Of a stretch of DNA of 64,000 nt, positions 12,393 through 23,707 are shown one piece after another. This DNA is from Topomyia yanbarensis (lineage: Eukaryota > Arthropoda > Insecta > Diptera > Culicidae), in contig NC_080672.1 of NCBI RefSeq assembly GCF_030247195.1, positions 4,092,001-4,156,000 of the forward strand. The letters run 5' to 3'. The position numbers were made by a program, and so were the translations under genes. The number at the start of each line of letters is the position of its first letter. Within the stretch, counting starts at the first letter, position 1. The notes under the pieces are model-generated. The model had not been told where the DNA came from and did no database searches. It worked only from the letters and a program-made list of their open reading frames with translations.

Positions 12393-13601
12393 AGAAAGGC
12401 CGTGTGTCAAGACTTAAAGCTGACAACGAAAAAGGGTATCTTCTCCATCCGAAAATTGATGAAATTTCTAAATTTCCTCGCATTGCGCATAATGCCAATG
12501 AGAAGAAAACGCAATCACCTCCACCTATAACAGTGACGATCTTCGACTTCAAAGCCTTTCGAACTGAGCTTTCGACGTTCCTCCCGGACGTGAAAGTCTC
12601 TTTTCAGATTGACCGAAGAGGAGAATGTCGAGTTACAGCGGAGGATTTGATTGGCCACAAACGACTACTCCAGTATCTTACGGAGAAGTTATACAAATTT
12701 TATTCATATGATTTCAAGACAGATAGACCATTCAAGGCTGTCTTGAAAGGGCTATCACAAGGTCAAAGTTTGGATGAAATATCCAACGAATTAAAAATTT
12801 ACTTGGCTTTTCTCCTTAACAAGTTATTCTTATGAAGAGAAAGGCTAGCGGCGAGCATACGCCAGTACGCTCTGGAATTATCCAGGAGCTTTATTTAACT
12901 CATTTTAACCGTAATAAGGTTAATAATTTGAAAGTATTTGAAAAAGCACGTTTTATGTTCCACGTGCGAATAAAATGGGAACATTATAGACGACATGGGG
13001 GCAGAATTCAAAATATGGCCCAGTGTCGTAGATGCCAAGGCTTTGGGCACGGCACAAAAAATTGTCATTTGGATTCCAAATTGTATGATTTGTGGCGATA
13101 AATCGCACACAAAAGATAGTCCGGTGAAAAAAAACCACAAAAAGTTTCAAATGCGCTAATTGTAGCGAAAATCATAAATCGAATTTCTACGGTTGTCTTG
13201 TTCGAGAAAAAATTATACATTCTCGTTCTAGGCAACAAAAACAACAAATAAAAAATGTACCTGCTTCTTCAGGTACAATTCAAGAAAACACGTCCAAACG
13301 TGTTAATCCGATTCAAAATAGAATAACAACTTCTTCTACCTCCGCCATACCATCCTACAATGGTGTGTCATCTTATGCTTCAGTGGCAGGTAACAAGGCC
13401 AAAATAACGGCTACCGTTACCACGCCTACCAACTCGTTTGCACCCAACGCTTCCTTTAGTCCAATGGATCTAGCTAGCGTAACGGAAGAAAAATTAAAAT
13501 ACCTGCAAGACTCTATGTTACCTATGATGATTGCTATGTTAAATTCTACCTCCATATTTGAAGTTTTCAAGCGGGGTGGGAATTTGTTATCAAAATTGTA
13601 A
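12393..13601 (+). pseudogene. Jockey-like LINE ORF1, 3' part with zinc knuckles
   Basis: This continues the ORF1 interrupted at 5340. The open segment to 12835 reads like the RNA-recognition part of Jockey-clade Gag. After a frameshift near 12835 a second segment (12832-13101) contains the knuckle CRRCQGFGHGTKNC. Further Cys clusters (CMICGDKSH, CANCSENH) follow in other frames to about 13200. The C-terminal tail is open at 13365-13601 (starting SSYASVAGN) and ends at the TAA before ORF2. The three Cys-rich clusters in a row are the usual nucleic-acid-binding end of this protein. At least two frameshifts make it a pseudogene. The relation to mosquito Juan elements is plausible but unchecked. 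Confidence 0.75.
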
Positions 13602-13619
13602 TGAAATTAAAGTTTAACA

Positions 13620-15020
13620 ATGACTTTAAATAATCATTTAAATTTATTAAGTTGGAATGCTCATTCATTAAAAACGTGCGAATACGAATTTTTCAACTTC
13701 TTGAGGACACATAATGTGCATATAGCCGTTGTGACCGAAACTTTTTTAAAAACCAAATATTAAATTGAAGAGTAACTCTATTTTTGTTATTCATCGATTT
13801 GATCGAATTGTTGGATTCGGCGGAGGACCGCAATAGCGGTTAATCGCAGGATCAAACATTCCGTTACGCCGTCTCTTGACACCAAGGTGATCGAGAGTTT
13901 GGGTATCGAAATTGAAACTGATCTTGGTATCATTTTTATTGCTGCTGCATATTTGCCCTTTCAGTGCACTGGCGAGCAAATTAATTTCTTGAAAGAAGTC
14001 TTACAAAAACTTACAAGAAATCGGTCGAAATTTTTCATAATCGGTGATTTTAACGCCAAACACCGAGCCTGGAATAATGCTCAAAGCAATTCCAACGGTA
14101 AACTACTTTTTAGTGATTGCTCTGCTGGCTATTATTCAATTTTGTTCCCGAATGGTCCTACGTGCTATTCGTTTGTAAGGAATCCATCAACAATTGATTT
14201 GGTTTTGACAGAACAAAGTCACCTTTGTAGCGAATTGATTACACATGCTGACTTTGATTCTGATCATCTTCCACTAACTTTTTCACTTTCTCAAGAAGCT
14301 GTTTCCAATCCCATTAGCTCAGTGTTCAATTATCACAAAGCAAATTGGGAAAGGTATAAAACTTATATTGAGAATAATTTTAATCATGACCTTGATTTAC
14401 AAAATAAAACTGACATTGATACGGCATTACAAAATTTAAGTATATCTATAGTTGATGCTAGAAATTTATCAGTACCAACAACACAGAAAAAATTTAATAC
14501 TCCTATTATTGACAACGATCTTCAACTTCTGATTCGCTTGAAGAATGTTCGAAGACGTCAATATCAACGTTCTCGTGATCCTGCTATGAAATGTATCTAT
14601 CAGGGTCTACAAAAAGAAATTAAGCATAGATTCACACTTTTAAGAAATGAAAATTTCGCGAAAGAGGTTGAACAAATCAAGCCAAATTCTAAACCTTTCT
14701 GGAAACTTTCTAAGGCTCTTAAGAAACCTCAGAAACCAATTCCAGCTTTGAAGGAAGGTGACCACATACTTCTTACAAACGAAGAAAAAGCTCAAAAACT
14801 CCAGTTTGGAAGCGTCCATAATTTTATTGTATTGTATTGTATTGTCTCTAGACGAGATTGTTGAAACAAACTATGATGAGATCAAATCCATCATAAAAAA
14901 GTTAAAAAATATGAAAGATCCAGGTTATGATGGAATTTTCAACATTCTTCTTAAAAACCTTCCCGAAATCATCATGAGATACTTGGTCAAAATATTCAAA
15001 AAATGTTTTAGAATTAGCAT
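13620..15020 (+). pseudogene. Jockey-like LINE ORF2: endonuclease and start of reverse transcriptase
   Basis: ORF2 starts at ATG 13620 with LLSWNAHSLKTCEYEFF, the N-terminus of an apurinic-like endonuclease, then hits a stop and frame loss near 13760. From 13887 to 14864 the endonuclease is open, showing IIGDFNAKHRAWNN and FDSDHLPL with the catalytic Asn, Asp and His in place. At 14822-14846 a short ATTGT repeat array shifts the frame. The first reverse-transcriptase block follows in the next frame (KNMKDPGYDGIFNILLKNL). Homology is lost near 15020, so the polymerase core, the FADD motif and the 3' end are missing. The enzyme would nick target DNA and prime reverse transcription; this copy cannot. 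Confidence 0.8.
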
Positions 15021-15071
15021 ACTTATTATATTATGCGTACTATTTAATACCAATTTTTTGTTGATTTATCA

Positions 15072-15765
15072 CTTCACTGAGCCTGAAATTATTATCATCA
15101 GAAGACTTGAATCATTTGGATAAAATAGGTCGAATGTTACCCCAGATTAAATTCTCAAAAAATCCTTCATTTTGTTTATTTTACAGAGTTCTAACAGAGA
15201 ATCCCACATATATTATATAACAATCCCTAGAAAAAATTGGGATCGAAGTTGACGAAGTAATAAGTTGACCCCTAGAAACTCAAAAAATTCTATTCCACAA
15301 AAAAATGGATAACTCACAATATTCATCCGATGTACCCTGATAAGGGCTTATTTTTAATGATTTTTAGTAGGCTTTAAGTTCCACTAAAAATACGATTTGT
15401 AGAATTTCTTTATCTTGCCCAAAACATTAACAAAATCTTTATATTTCTTTAAAAATGAGGAAAAATTATGAGAAAAAGATTGGCAAACCCGTAACTAACG
15501 TCAGAACCATTAGTCACACTAAAACAAAAAGTTTGGACGACCAAATTCACCTTTAATTTGACATAATTGTATTTCACATCTAAGCGCTATAATAGAATAT
15601 ATGCATTTTACTAAGCGCACTTTTTATTTTTAAGGTGAAATTCATATTTTAGTCTAACTCGAAAACTGTTCTGCTGTAAATTTTTTGGACTCAATTTTTG
15701 GATTCAGATTTTACCTTGAAAATGACCATCAGCTTGATTAGTTCAGAAATGCAGTAAACTAGTAC
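15072..15765 (+). repeat. Solo arm of a long inverted-repeat family
   Basis: This AT-rich ~690-bp segment begins CACTGAGCCTGAAATTATTA and ends near GCAGTAAACTAGT. It matches the right arm 22928-23600 directly and the left arm 21525-22200 inverted (shared words include TTGAATCATTTGGATAAA and AAAACTGTTCT). Here only one arm exists, abutting the broken LINE reverse transcriptase. No protein family is recognised in it. Confidence 0.7.
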
Positions 15766-15849
15766 TATTGTATTGTGAGCTAATTCATGTCGCTCATAAA
15801 ATTATACGTATATTTTCTTGATGTAGTTGATATCTATTGAATATACGGA

Positions 15850-17185
15850 AAAAAATGTTCTCAAAATCGTGAATATAGTGCCATGAATTCGGTAACAATC
15901 ACATTTTTTCCATTACGAAAGCAGGACCATGAGCAAAAATCACATGTTTTATAATTATGTTCCCTTCAGTAACACCTACATATTTTGTGAACTCCAGTTA
16001 CGGTTTCTACCATGTCATTACTAAACCAATCTTCTATATGTGAAGTATTTCACAAAAACTATGAACATTATTCATTAAATTCAAGGCTGACACGTTTTTT
16101 TATACATAAGTAGTAACATCATTCAGCGTACGACTCTACGATGTGAACTGCTTCATGATCAATAACATCTTGAACGTGATCTGGTTTTGGTGGTTGTGAA
16201 TTGGTTCACGAAATCAAAACACATTTCCTCGTGAACTACTTCTCTAAACTCGGAATATTATTCATGAATCCTTTCAATCATCTTGAACTAGTTTATGTTT
16301 CCTTCTCGATTCAATATCCATACTCATGAAATAGTTCACAAAATCATAAAATATTCATGGGTTCGTGAACTGGTTTTTGATTTCGAGTACATGGTCCACG
16401 AATTGTAATAAATCCCTAATCATTTTCAAATTTCATGCAAATCCGAACATTTTCATGAAATTTTTACATGAACTATTTCACAAAATACAGATTTTTTCAT
16501 GAAATATCATATAGTCATGTCCAGCATTCGTGATATAGTTCACAAAACAAGATATCGCTAATCAGTCACACTTTTATGATCCAGTATCATATTGTCTCGT
16601 TACTCCGATTAGAAAATCCGATAGTAATTAAAAAATAGCAAATCTGGATCAGACAAAGAGAAATCATGAACGTAGTGACACTAGAATAATATTAAAAATC
16701 ATGACTAACATCCTGAAAAAATGAACACAAATCACTCTGCCAGAACATGGTGTGAATATAAAATACGATATTACGCGACTGCGGTACTGAAGTCATGAAC
16801 ACAAATCGCACTAGTCACGCACGGCAACTTGATGAGAAATTACGAAAATCGTGGCAAAGCTCCTGAATTCATGAACATCGTTTAACGTTCTATTAGTTCA
16901 TATTCTTTATTCAAACCTTTGTATCGCCAAATTATGAACAAGAATCATAACAAAAACTAAATATGTACAGGAAAGAACCACGGTAATCCAATGATACAAT
17001 GGAATGTAACTCCATGTATATTTTTGGCACGAATTAGTTTTTTAAATACACGTGTAGTTTCATGAATGCGAGGTTTATTATCCATTATTCGGGAACTTGG
17101 TCACGATTTTCGTAAATCGTGATTTTTTGTTCGTGAGTGAACAGAACTTTTTCCGTGATACTCAAGATTTTATTATGACATTTTC
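15850..17185. repeat. Degenerate block rich in TTCATGAA / GTTCAC words
   Basis: More than fifteen scattered copies of CATGAA/TTCATG, often paired with TAGTTCACAAAA or GTGAAC, occur over 1.3 kb (for example CTCATGAAATAGTTCACAAAA at 16323 and ACATGAACTATTTCACAAAA near 16466). A hairpin TCACGATTT-TCGT-AAATCGTGA lies near 17102-17123. No gene is seen. It looks like an old dispersed or simple-repeat-derived element. Confidence 0.45.
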
Positions 17186-17451
17186 TTATGTTTTTGAACC
17201 CTATTCTTGCTTTATCGAAGGACATTTTTCACGTTATGCTTTGATATATTTCAAAGAAATATGGTTCGGAGTATAGTTATTCTCATGATCTAGTTATCAA
17301 GCAATTTCCGTAATTCCTTCTTTTTAATACATCGTGATTTGTGAATCACGGAAATAAGGAAGCATTCAACCAAATAATTTGCTCAGGTTAAACCAATTCA
17401 AAGACACGGGCCTTTGGTGAATCTTAAACAGTGCACATGTGGAAAACAAAG

Positions 17452-18546
17452 CAAAGTTAAAAATAATCGAAGGTCTTTTTTGACGGCTGAAAATGAACCT
17501 GACGCGACTCGCGGTGAATAGAAAAAAATATTCATTCAAATACCCTTCTTATTCATTCAGTTGAATATCGTACAATATATTCATTTCACTAATTATCTAG
17601 GAAAATATTTTGAAATGCCGGTAAAGCATATAAAACAACAATCATCATCGCTTACATTGTGCCAGGGCCTACTTTGATGCGTTTGATTCGTTGCTGCACG
17701 GTCGCTTCGTGTAATAATCGGAGACGAATGAAAATCTGCATGGATGAATGGGCGGTTTGTTTGTTTGACGTTTTCAGCTGCGTCACTGAATATTGAAAAT
17801 GAATGCGGCTGAATATGATCAATTTTCATTCAATGAATTTGAATATTTTTAACTCTGAAACTCAGTGCTCTTGCTAAACTAATTATTGGGGTTCTTAAAA
17901 AAAACTTTTGATATAGATATATAGAAACGCTTGATTATTCAACGCATTCAGCTCGGTTGAGCATGTCCATAGTCCATTAAACACGAACCATTTCTCATTA
18001 ATGACCTACTACAATTAAATCATCAATGACATTCCTGAAATCGTCTTGGTTAAAAAAAAAAAAGTGAAGTGTATGTGCCATTTAACCTCGTAAATGTTTA
18101 ACACAATAACAAATTACTAGTGGAATGGATTTAATGCTACTTATTTAAGAGCTCAAAGTCAAAACGGGGAAATCACAATTGATTCGTGTATCGTTGGTCA
18201 CACACGATTGTTTGTAGGAACATATTGAAAGCTAAACAGAGAATCAAAGTTAAAAAAATCGAAGCTCTTTTTTAGCGGCTGAAGATGAACCTGTTTCATT
18301 AATTATCTATGAAAATGTTTTCAAATGTTGGGAAAGCATATAAAATAATAATTATCATCGCTTACAATGTGCCAAGGCCTACTGTGATGCGTTTGATTCG
18401 TTGGTGCACGTCCGCTTCGTGCAATAATCGGAGACAAATGAACACCTGCATTGAATGAATGGGCAGTCGTCGGTTCGAACATTAAAAATGAATGTGGCTG
18501 AATATGATCAAGTTTTATTCGGTAAATTTGAATATTTGTAACTCTG
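17452..18546. repeat. Direct duplication (17452-17864 and 18246-18546)
   Basis: Both copies begin AAAGTTAAAAA..ATCGAAG and share long words such as GATGCGTTTGATTCGTTG, AATAATCGGAGAC and GGCTGAATATGATCAA before ending at TTTGAATATT...AACTCTG. The second copy lacks about 100 bp of the first. The ~380 bp between them is not repeated. No protein family is recognised in either copy. Confidence 0.75.
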
Positions 18547-18637
18547 CAGAGAATATCGGTTTAAGACGAGTTATTGAGAAAGGGCAGGTTTCTAGTTAAA
18601 GTGTGAAAGTGTGATTTGACAGAGTATCAAGGCCGGC

Positions 18638-18660
18638 GGGGGGGGGGGGGGGGGGGGGGG
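18638..18660. repeat. Poly-G tract (23 G)
   Basis: An uninterrupted run of 23 G directly follows the left terminal GGCCGGC of the hAT-type element. It could form G-quadruplex DNA. It sits where the opposite end has unique subterminal sequence. Confidence 0.9.
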
Positions 18661-18888
18661 AGGTGTAGTAAGATTAGACATGGCGTGAGTAAGTGAAAAT
18701 GAAAATTCCCTGCCACCAGCTATTGACCATTTGGAAACTCCCTTTGTTAGCGGGCTACATGATCGACGGCTAAGCGAAAATGTGTTTGTTGATTACTGAT
18801 ACTACGAATGTTCAACAGTTAAGTAACAATTACTTAGATAAAACCTTATCTTCATGGGTACTGAAGCCCGCAAGATAGTATTAACTAA

Positions 18889-19575
18889 TTGGAAGGTATC
18901 TCCGACGACCGACATCCTTTCAGGATTAGTGGAGGTCGATTTGAAGATTTCTCCGATAGCAAAAATAATACCGATAAGTCTCCTTTTCACTACAAATTAT
19001 ATCCATCTAATACAACCAGCCCCTGGACGGTCTACTTCTGGACCAAAAATAAGCCATTTAACATCATCGATATATCGCGTGCTCTAACTAAACAACACTC
19101 AGTCGTGTACGAAGAAGTATTTCGCTTACGTTCCCGGCCGGAAGTAGAGATTAATGGTGTTGTCTCCGAGCAAGGTCTTCTTTACGAAATATGTGATTGG
19201 CTTCGTCTAGAGCCGTTCGCTTCAGCCAGTAAAAAATCTGGTATGCAAGCACGTGCGTCCAGCAAACATCGAGGAGTATAATAAAGCAATTTATTTTCAT
19301 TGAGACTCATTTTGAACCTTTCGCCGTCGACCTGTTCACCGCGGGGCATGAATTGCCGTCGTTGCAAACAATGGGGCCATAGAGTTACTCATTGTAGAAA
19401 CAAGGCATGGAAAACGCGGAGAGAATCATGAGAAGTTTTCCTTCTATGGAGAGACTCCTCATGAACTATCGACATATCCTGCATATAAATTATGCGAGGA
19501 AAAACTGAAGCGTTCTTTTAAGGAATGCTTCGAGAAGAAATTCTAAAAAGGGCTACGGCACTGACCACGACTAAT
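18889..19575 (+). pseudogene. I-clade LINE ORF1 fragment
   Basis: An open segment to 19281 contains SPWTVYFWTKNKPFNIIDISRAL and VEINGVVSEQGLL, patterns of the RNA-binding region of I-clade ORF1. From about 19320 other frames give LFTPRGMNCRRCKQWGHRVTHCRNKA, a zinc knuckle, then a second Cys-containing part with PHELSTYPAYK and KRSFKECFEK. The same order appears on the minus strand at 53460-53890, and the upstream part at 49900-50370. Frameshifts, stops and an internal deletion (the segment between the RNA-binding part and VEINGVV) make it non-functional. ORF1 tail sequence continues recognisably to about 19830. Confidence 0.75.
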
Positions 19576-19881
19576 TGCTACGCAGATTCTGAATCATTTC
19601 CTCTTCTTAGCTTCCTCGTAAAGGCCTGAAAGTATCCCTTGGTGGGTGCTGGGTAAGTGGCCCCTGATCTCGGATATTCCTCTTGGGACATTAAAAATTC
19701 CAAGTCTCTATATTTCGTTCCTATTATTTTCCTAGGTGATTTTACAGAATCTTCTAGTATTTTAATATTATTCAACAGGGCCGCGAAAACACTATGGAGC
19801 AGCGTTTTTGTGTATCAAAATGGGCTATTATTCTAATCGGATTAGAAATGCGATCAAGGAGTGAAAAATAACAAAGCTTAA

Positions 19882-20400
19882 CCCATTCATGCCCATGTTG
19901 TTTGTGGACAACAACGTTTTTAAACAGCTATAACTTTTGATTGAGGCGAGATTTGCTCACAAAAACAAGTAAGGCTCATTAATGTGATTATTGCCTTTAA
20001 TTTGAGTATTAACAGTTACAAGGATCAGCTCTAGAACTGAAGTTATTGCAATTAGTCTGATTGAATTCCGATGGAGCAGTGCGGCCAGGGATAGTTTACG
20101 TTGACGATGGAAAATGATTTTTTCATATATCTTCGTTATGGTGCAATATTATTGAAAACTGATAAAACTTATAAATTTAGATTGTCGTTGGCTACGTTTT
20201 CTACGTAATTGGACTATTGTAATTATTCTAGGAGAATTGCATTGAGCATTGGAAGGTAAAAATTGACCAACTTCTAGCACTGCCATGGAAGCAACTATCT
20301 TTATGAAAATAGGCTTTTCGTGTTTCTTGACCCAACCGTTTTCAAGGAAAAATAGTTTTGAAACCCTACATGCACTAGAAAAAAGTTTGGCATGAAAGGG
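19882..20400. mobile_element. piggyBac-type MITE (TTAA TSD)
   Basis: A 519-bp unit between TTAA duplications (19878-19881 and 20401-20404) has inverted ends CCCATTCATGCC and the complement of CCCTTTCATGCC. It has no coding capacity. The end sequence differs from that of the full piggyBac at 7884, so a different transposase would have moved it. It interrupts the sequence upstream of the RTE-like reverse transcriptase relic. Confidence 0.8.
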
Positions 20401-20404
20401 TTAA

Positions 20405-20925
20405 ATAAATACGGCATTGAGCAACTATATCAAGTCCTACACCATATTATGTCGAAAATATGGGAGGGAGAAGAAATACCTGCTAGCTAGCTAGACGGCC
20501 TCATTTGCCCTCACTTTATGAAAGGGCACGGCCTGGAGTGCGCTAATTACCGAGGAATAACCCTTCTTAATTCGGCGTACAAAATCATATCCGGTATTCC
20601 GTTCAACAGATTGAGATCTCTTGAAAGGCGTCAGCGTCAGCGTCAGCGAATACCAAGCCGGTTTTCGTGAGGGCTGATGAATGACGGAACAAATGTTTAC
20701 CCTGAGACAAATCCTCGATAAATTCCAGGAGTAAAACTTCCAGACACATCATCTGTTCATAGATTTCAAGGCAGCGTACGATTCAGTGAAACGAAATGAA
20801 CTATGCTGGAACATGTTTCTTCGACGAAACTAATACGGCTGATTCGCACAACGTTGGATGAATCGAAATCAAGTGTAAGGGTTGCGGATGAAATTTCAAC
20901 ATGCTATCATGATTAATACCGGAAA
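20405..20925 (+). pseudogene. RTE-like LINE reverse transcriptase relic
   Basis: Pieces in several frames read [56 protein letters not shown] and HHLFIDFKAAYDSVKRNEL, covering reverse-transcriptase blocks up to the first catalytic Asp (FIDFKAAYDS). The pattern is that of RTE-like non-LTR elements. A GGCGTCAGCGTCAGCGTCAGC slip expansion near 20622-20645, stops and frameshifts break it, and the block with the second catalytic Asp pair is missing. The TTAA MITE separates it from its upstream part. Confidence 0.7.
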
Positions 20926-20939
20926 AACAAAGTCGCTGG

Positions 20940-21240
20940 TAAACAACGCGCTTGTGGTGACGGTTATCGCGACATTTAACATGTTTTCTGGTCGTGTGCC
21001 TGGTGTCCCGTTAAAAAAAATCCCCTCGGCCTCATTCCGGTCCGAATTGTGCTGGCTATCCTTGACCTCCCCTATATGTCCCCTATGCTCTTTGCTGCTC
21101 TTATGCTGGAATCAATCCCTCTTGTGCATGTTTTTTGCCTTCCTTATAAAAAACCTAATAGCGTTTTTCCTTTTTTCAACTTTTAATCAAATAGTAGTTC
21201 TTGTTAAAAAACTCAAATTGTACATCTAGTCTTTAAAGGT
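20940..21240 (+). pseudogene. I-clade LINE ORF2 C-terminal tail
   Basis: The segment CGTGGTGACGGTTATCGCGACAT-like sequence from about 20952 matches, at the nucleotide level, the minus-strand I-clade relic near 51800-51860 (both encode a DI.HV.WSCA pattern) and by protein pattern the intact tail near 34795 (DIEHVVWVCAG). It is followed by an equivalent of the YMSLIY end. It is short, frameshifted and joined abruptly to the RTE-like relic. Confidence 0.65.
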
Positions 21241-21524
21241 TTTTCTAACTGCATCCTTTAGTCTGAATAAAATTGTTTTAATATTTTTTTTTGTATTTCG
21301 ATAAGAATTCTGATTTTAAGAAGTAGATGTGTAAAATGTATTCCCCTAAGTTTTAATATAAAACAAATCCTAAGTATTATCCCATATTTTCAAGAAATTT
21401 TAATTGTAAAGCAAAGAAATTTGTATCTTAATAAAAATATGAAATTGACGTTTATTCCAAACTTTAAAGTGGATAATTCCCCCCTCGGTTACACTAGTTT
21501 ACAGCATTTTTGAACTAACTGGTC

Positions 21525-23600
21525 ATTTTCAATGTAAAATCGTGTGCTGAAACCGAAAAAGAGGTCCAAAAAATTTACAGTAGAACAGTTCTCGAGTTAC
21601 AGTGAAAAAATGAATTTTACATTTAAAATAAAATTTAATTTAAAATAAATGTAAAATTCAAATATCTTCGGTTGTAGTGCATCGATATGAAATATTTTAA
21701 TGTTGAATTAAAGGTAATTGAATTCACTTTCGAACGCTAGAACTTTTCGTTTCAGTGCGACTACTGGTTCTGGCGTTATTTACGAATTTATTGAACTTTT
21801 TCTTAATTTTTCGTCTTCTTTTGAATAAAAATTAGCGTGTGGTCAATATTTTGGGTAGGATAAAGCGATCCTAAAATTTATTTTTTATGGGAAATTGCCT
21901 GCTAATAACCAATAAAATTAAGCACCTATTGGGTTAAATCGGATGGAAATTGTGAAAGTTATTAAATTTTTTGTAGAATGGAGATTTTTGAGTATCTCTG
22001 GTTCAACTTATTGAACCGTCTCGATTCAAGTTTTTTTTTCTAGGGTTTGTTTCATAATATATGAGAGATTCTCTATCAGAATTCTGTTAAACAAGTAAAT
22101 TGACGAATTTTGAGAGAATTTAATGTGGGGTAATATTCGAACTCGTTTATCCAAATGATTCAAGACTTCTGATAGCAATAATTACAGACTCAGTGGAGTA
22201 ATGTTATTAAAGATTTGGCATTAAAAATACGCATAACATTTAAATGTGTCATACAGAATCGTATATGCTCATAATACGTTGTAAGCTGCACGCTCCACAA
22301 CGCCTTGATACACACATCGGAAGCTTATGACGGTGCAAAATGTTAAATTCGGGCGCTAGCTTCACGAATGATGACTTATCCACCGAATTCGTCACGTTTT
22401 GTTCTACTAACAATTTATTTTACGTTATTCAAACGTCTTCAAGTTTATAATTTGAAATTATATTGGATTCACATTGGCTTCCACGATGTATCGATTTTAC
22501 TGTACTGGTTCACAAAACTTCAATATACTACAATATATTATGTAGAACATATAAGCGCAATTACAAAATATTTTACGTTCTTCAAATTATTCTGAAGATC
22601 CAATTTTGAAATTTTAAACCTAAAATAAGTCTTGTTCGATGTCCTACAAAATTTTAAAACACGAATTAAAACAAATTAAAAGTTTTACATATTATTATTT
22701 TTATAATACTTGACGTATGTAGTATCACATATTTCTACGGATTCGTATAGTTTGTATTAACATTGTATAAAACCCAGTTGAGCAGCTAGCGTTTCAAAAA
22801 ACGAATTCTATGACATGTGAGGAATTAGTTTACAACGAAATTTGTATTATAAGAGTGTTATTTTATGTAATACACTTGTAAATATTACAAGCAGTATTGC
22901 ATACCAATCATTCGATGACTTATAATTGCATTGAGTCTGAAATTATTGTTATCAGAAGTCTTGAATCATTTGGATAAACGAGTTCGAATATTACCCCACA
23001 TTAAAATCTTTCACAAATCTTCCATTTACTTGTTTAACAGCTTTCTGACAGAGAGTCCCTCATATATTATGAAACAAGCCCTAGAAAAAATTGGAATCGA
23101 CGCGATTGAATAAGTTGACCCAGAGAAACACAAAAATCTCCATTGTACTAAAAATAGAATAACTTTCGAAATTTCCATCCGATTAAAACTAATAGGTGCT
23201 CATTTTCATTGGTTATTAGTAGGCTTTAATTTTCCATAAAAATATATTTTTAGGATTGCTTTATCTTGCCCAAAATATTGACCAAACGCTCATTTTTCTA
23301 CAAAAAAAAAGACGAAGAATTAAGAAAAAGTTCAATAAATTCGTAAATAACGCCAGAACCGCTAGTCAGACTGAAACAAAATGTTCTAACGATCGAAAGC
23401 GAATTCAATTACCTTTAATTCAACATTATAATATTTCATATCGATGCACTGCAACCGAAGAAATTTGGATTTTACTGAACGCACTTTTTATTTTACAGGT
23501 GAAACTCATTTTTATACTGTAACACGAAAACTGTTCTACTGTAATTTTTTTGGACCTCATTTTCGGGTTCAGCACGAAATTTTACATCAGAAATGGTGCT
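21525..23600. repeat. Long inverted repeat: arms 21525-22200 and 22928-23600
   Basis: Two ~680-bp AT-rich arms are inverted around a ~730-bp centre. Matching words include GTTCGAATATTACCCCACATT against its complement at 22123, and AAACTGTTCTACTGTAA against its complement near 21580. The inner ends share CATTGAGTCTGAAATTATT. The right arm lies next to the terminus of the hAT-type element. The centre (22200-22928) has no recognised gene. A third, solo arm lies at 15072-15765. Confidence 0.75.
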
Positions 23601-23707
23601 CGAATATTGAAGTTCAGATTTTTCTTTTCATTTTGTAAAATAATGTTATTTTCGAGTGGGTAGTGTTACCCATACTACCCACGTGTTCCGCCGGCCCTGC
23701 AGAGTAT

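Larger units (their letters stand above)
18628..23699. mobile_element. Second hAT-type element, 8-bp TSD CAGAGTAT
   Basis: Inverted ends CAAGGCCGGCGG (18628) and the complement of CAGGGCCGGCGG (ending 23699) are flanked by identical 8-bp duplications CAGAGTAT at 18620-18627 and 23700-23707. The right subterminal 60 bp (GTGGGTAGTATGGGTA...) recurs as a lone end at 50998. The 5.07-kb interior is a mosaic of other elements: I-clade LINE pieces, an RTE-like relic with a TTAA MITE and a pair of long inverted arms. No hAT transposase is seen. The left subterminal region is replaced by a poly-G tract. Confidence 0.8.

Noticed and set aside
20882..21229. 115-codon open frame with a hydrophobic C-terminus
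   Set aside because: It crosses the junction of two LINE relics. The I-clade tail signal lies in other frames, so the membrane-like peptide is accidental.
22368..22595. 75-codon open frame in the centre of the long inverted repeat
   Set aside because: Aromatic, AT-driven composition and no family resemblance; not enough to call the element's transposase.
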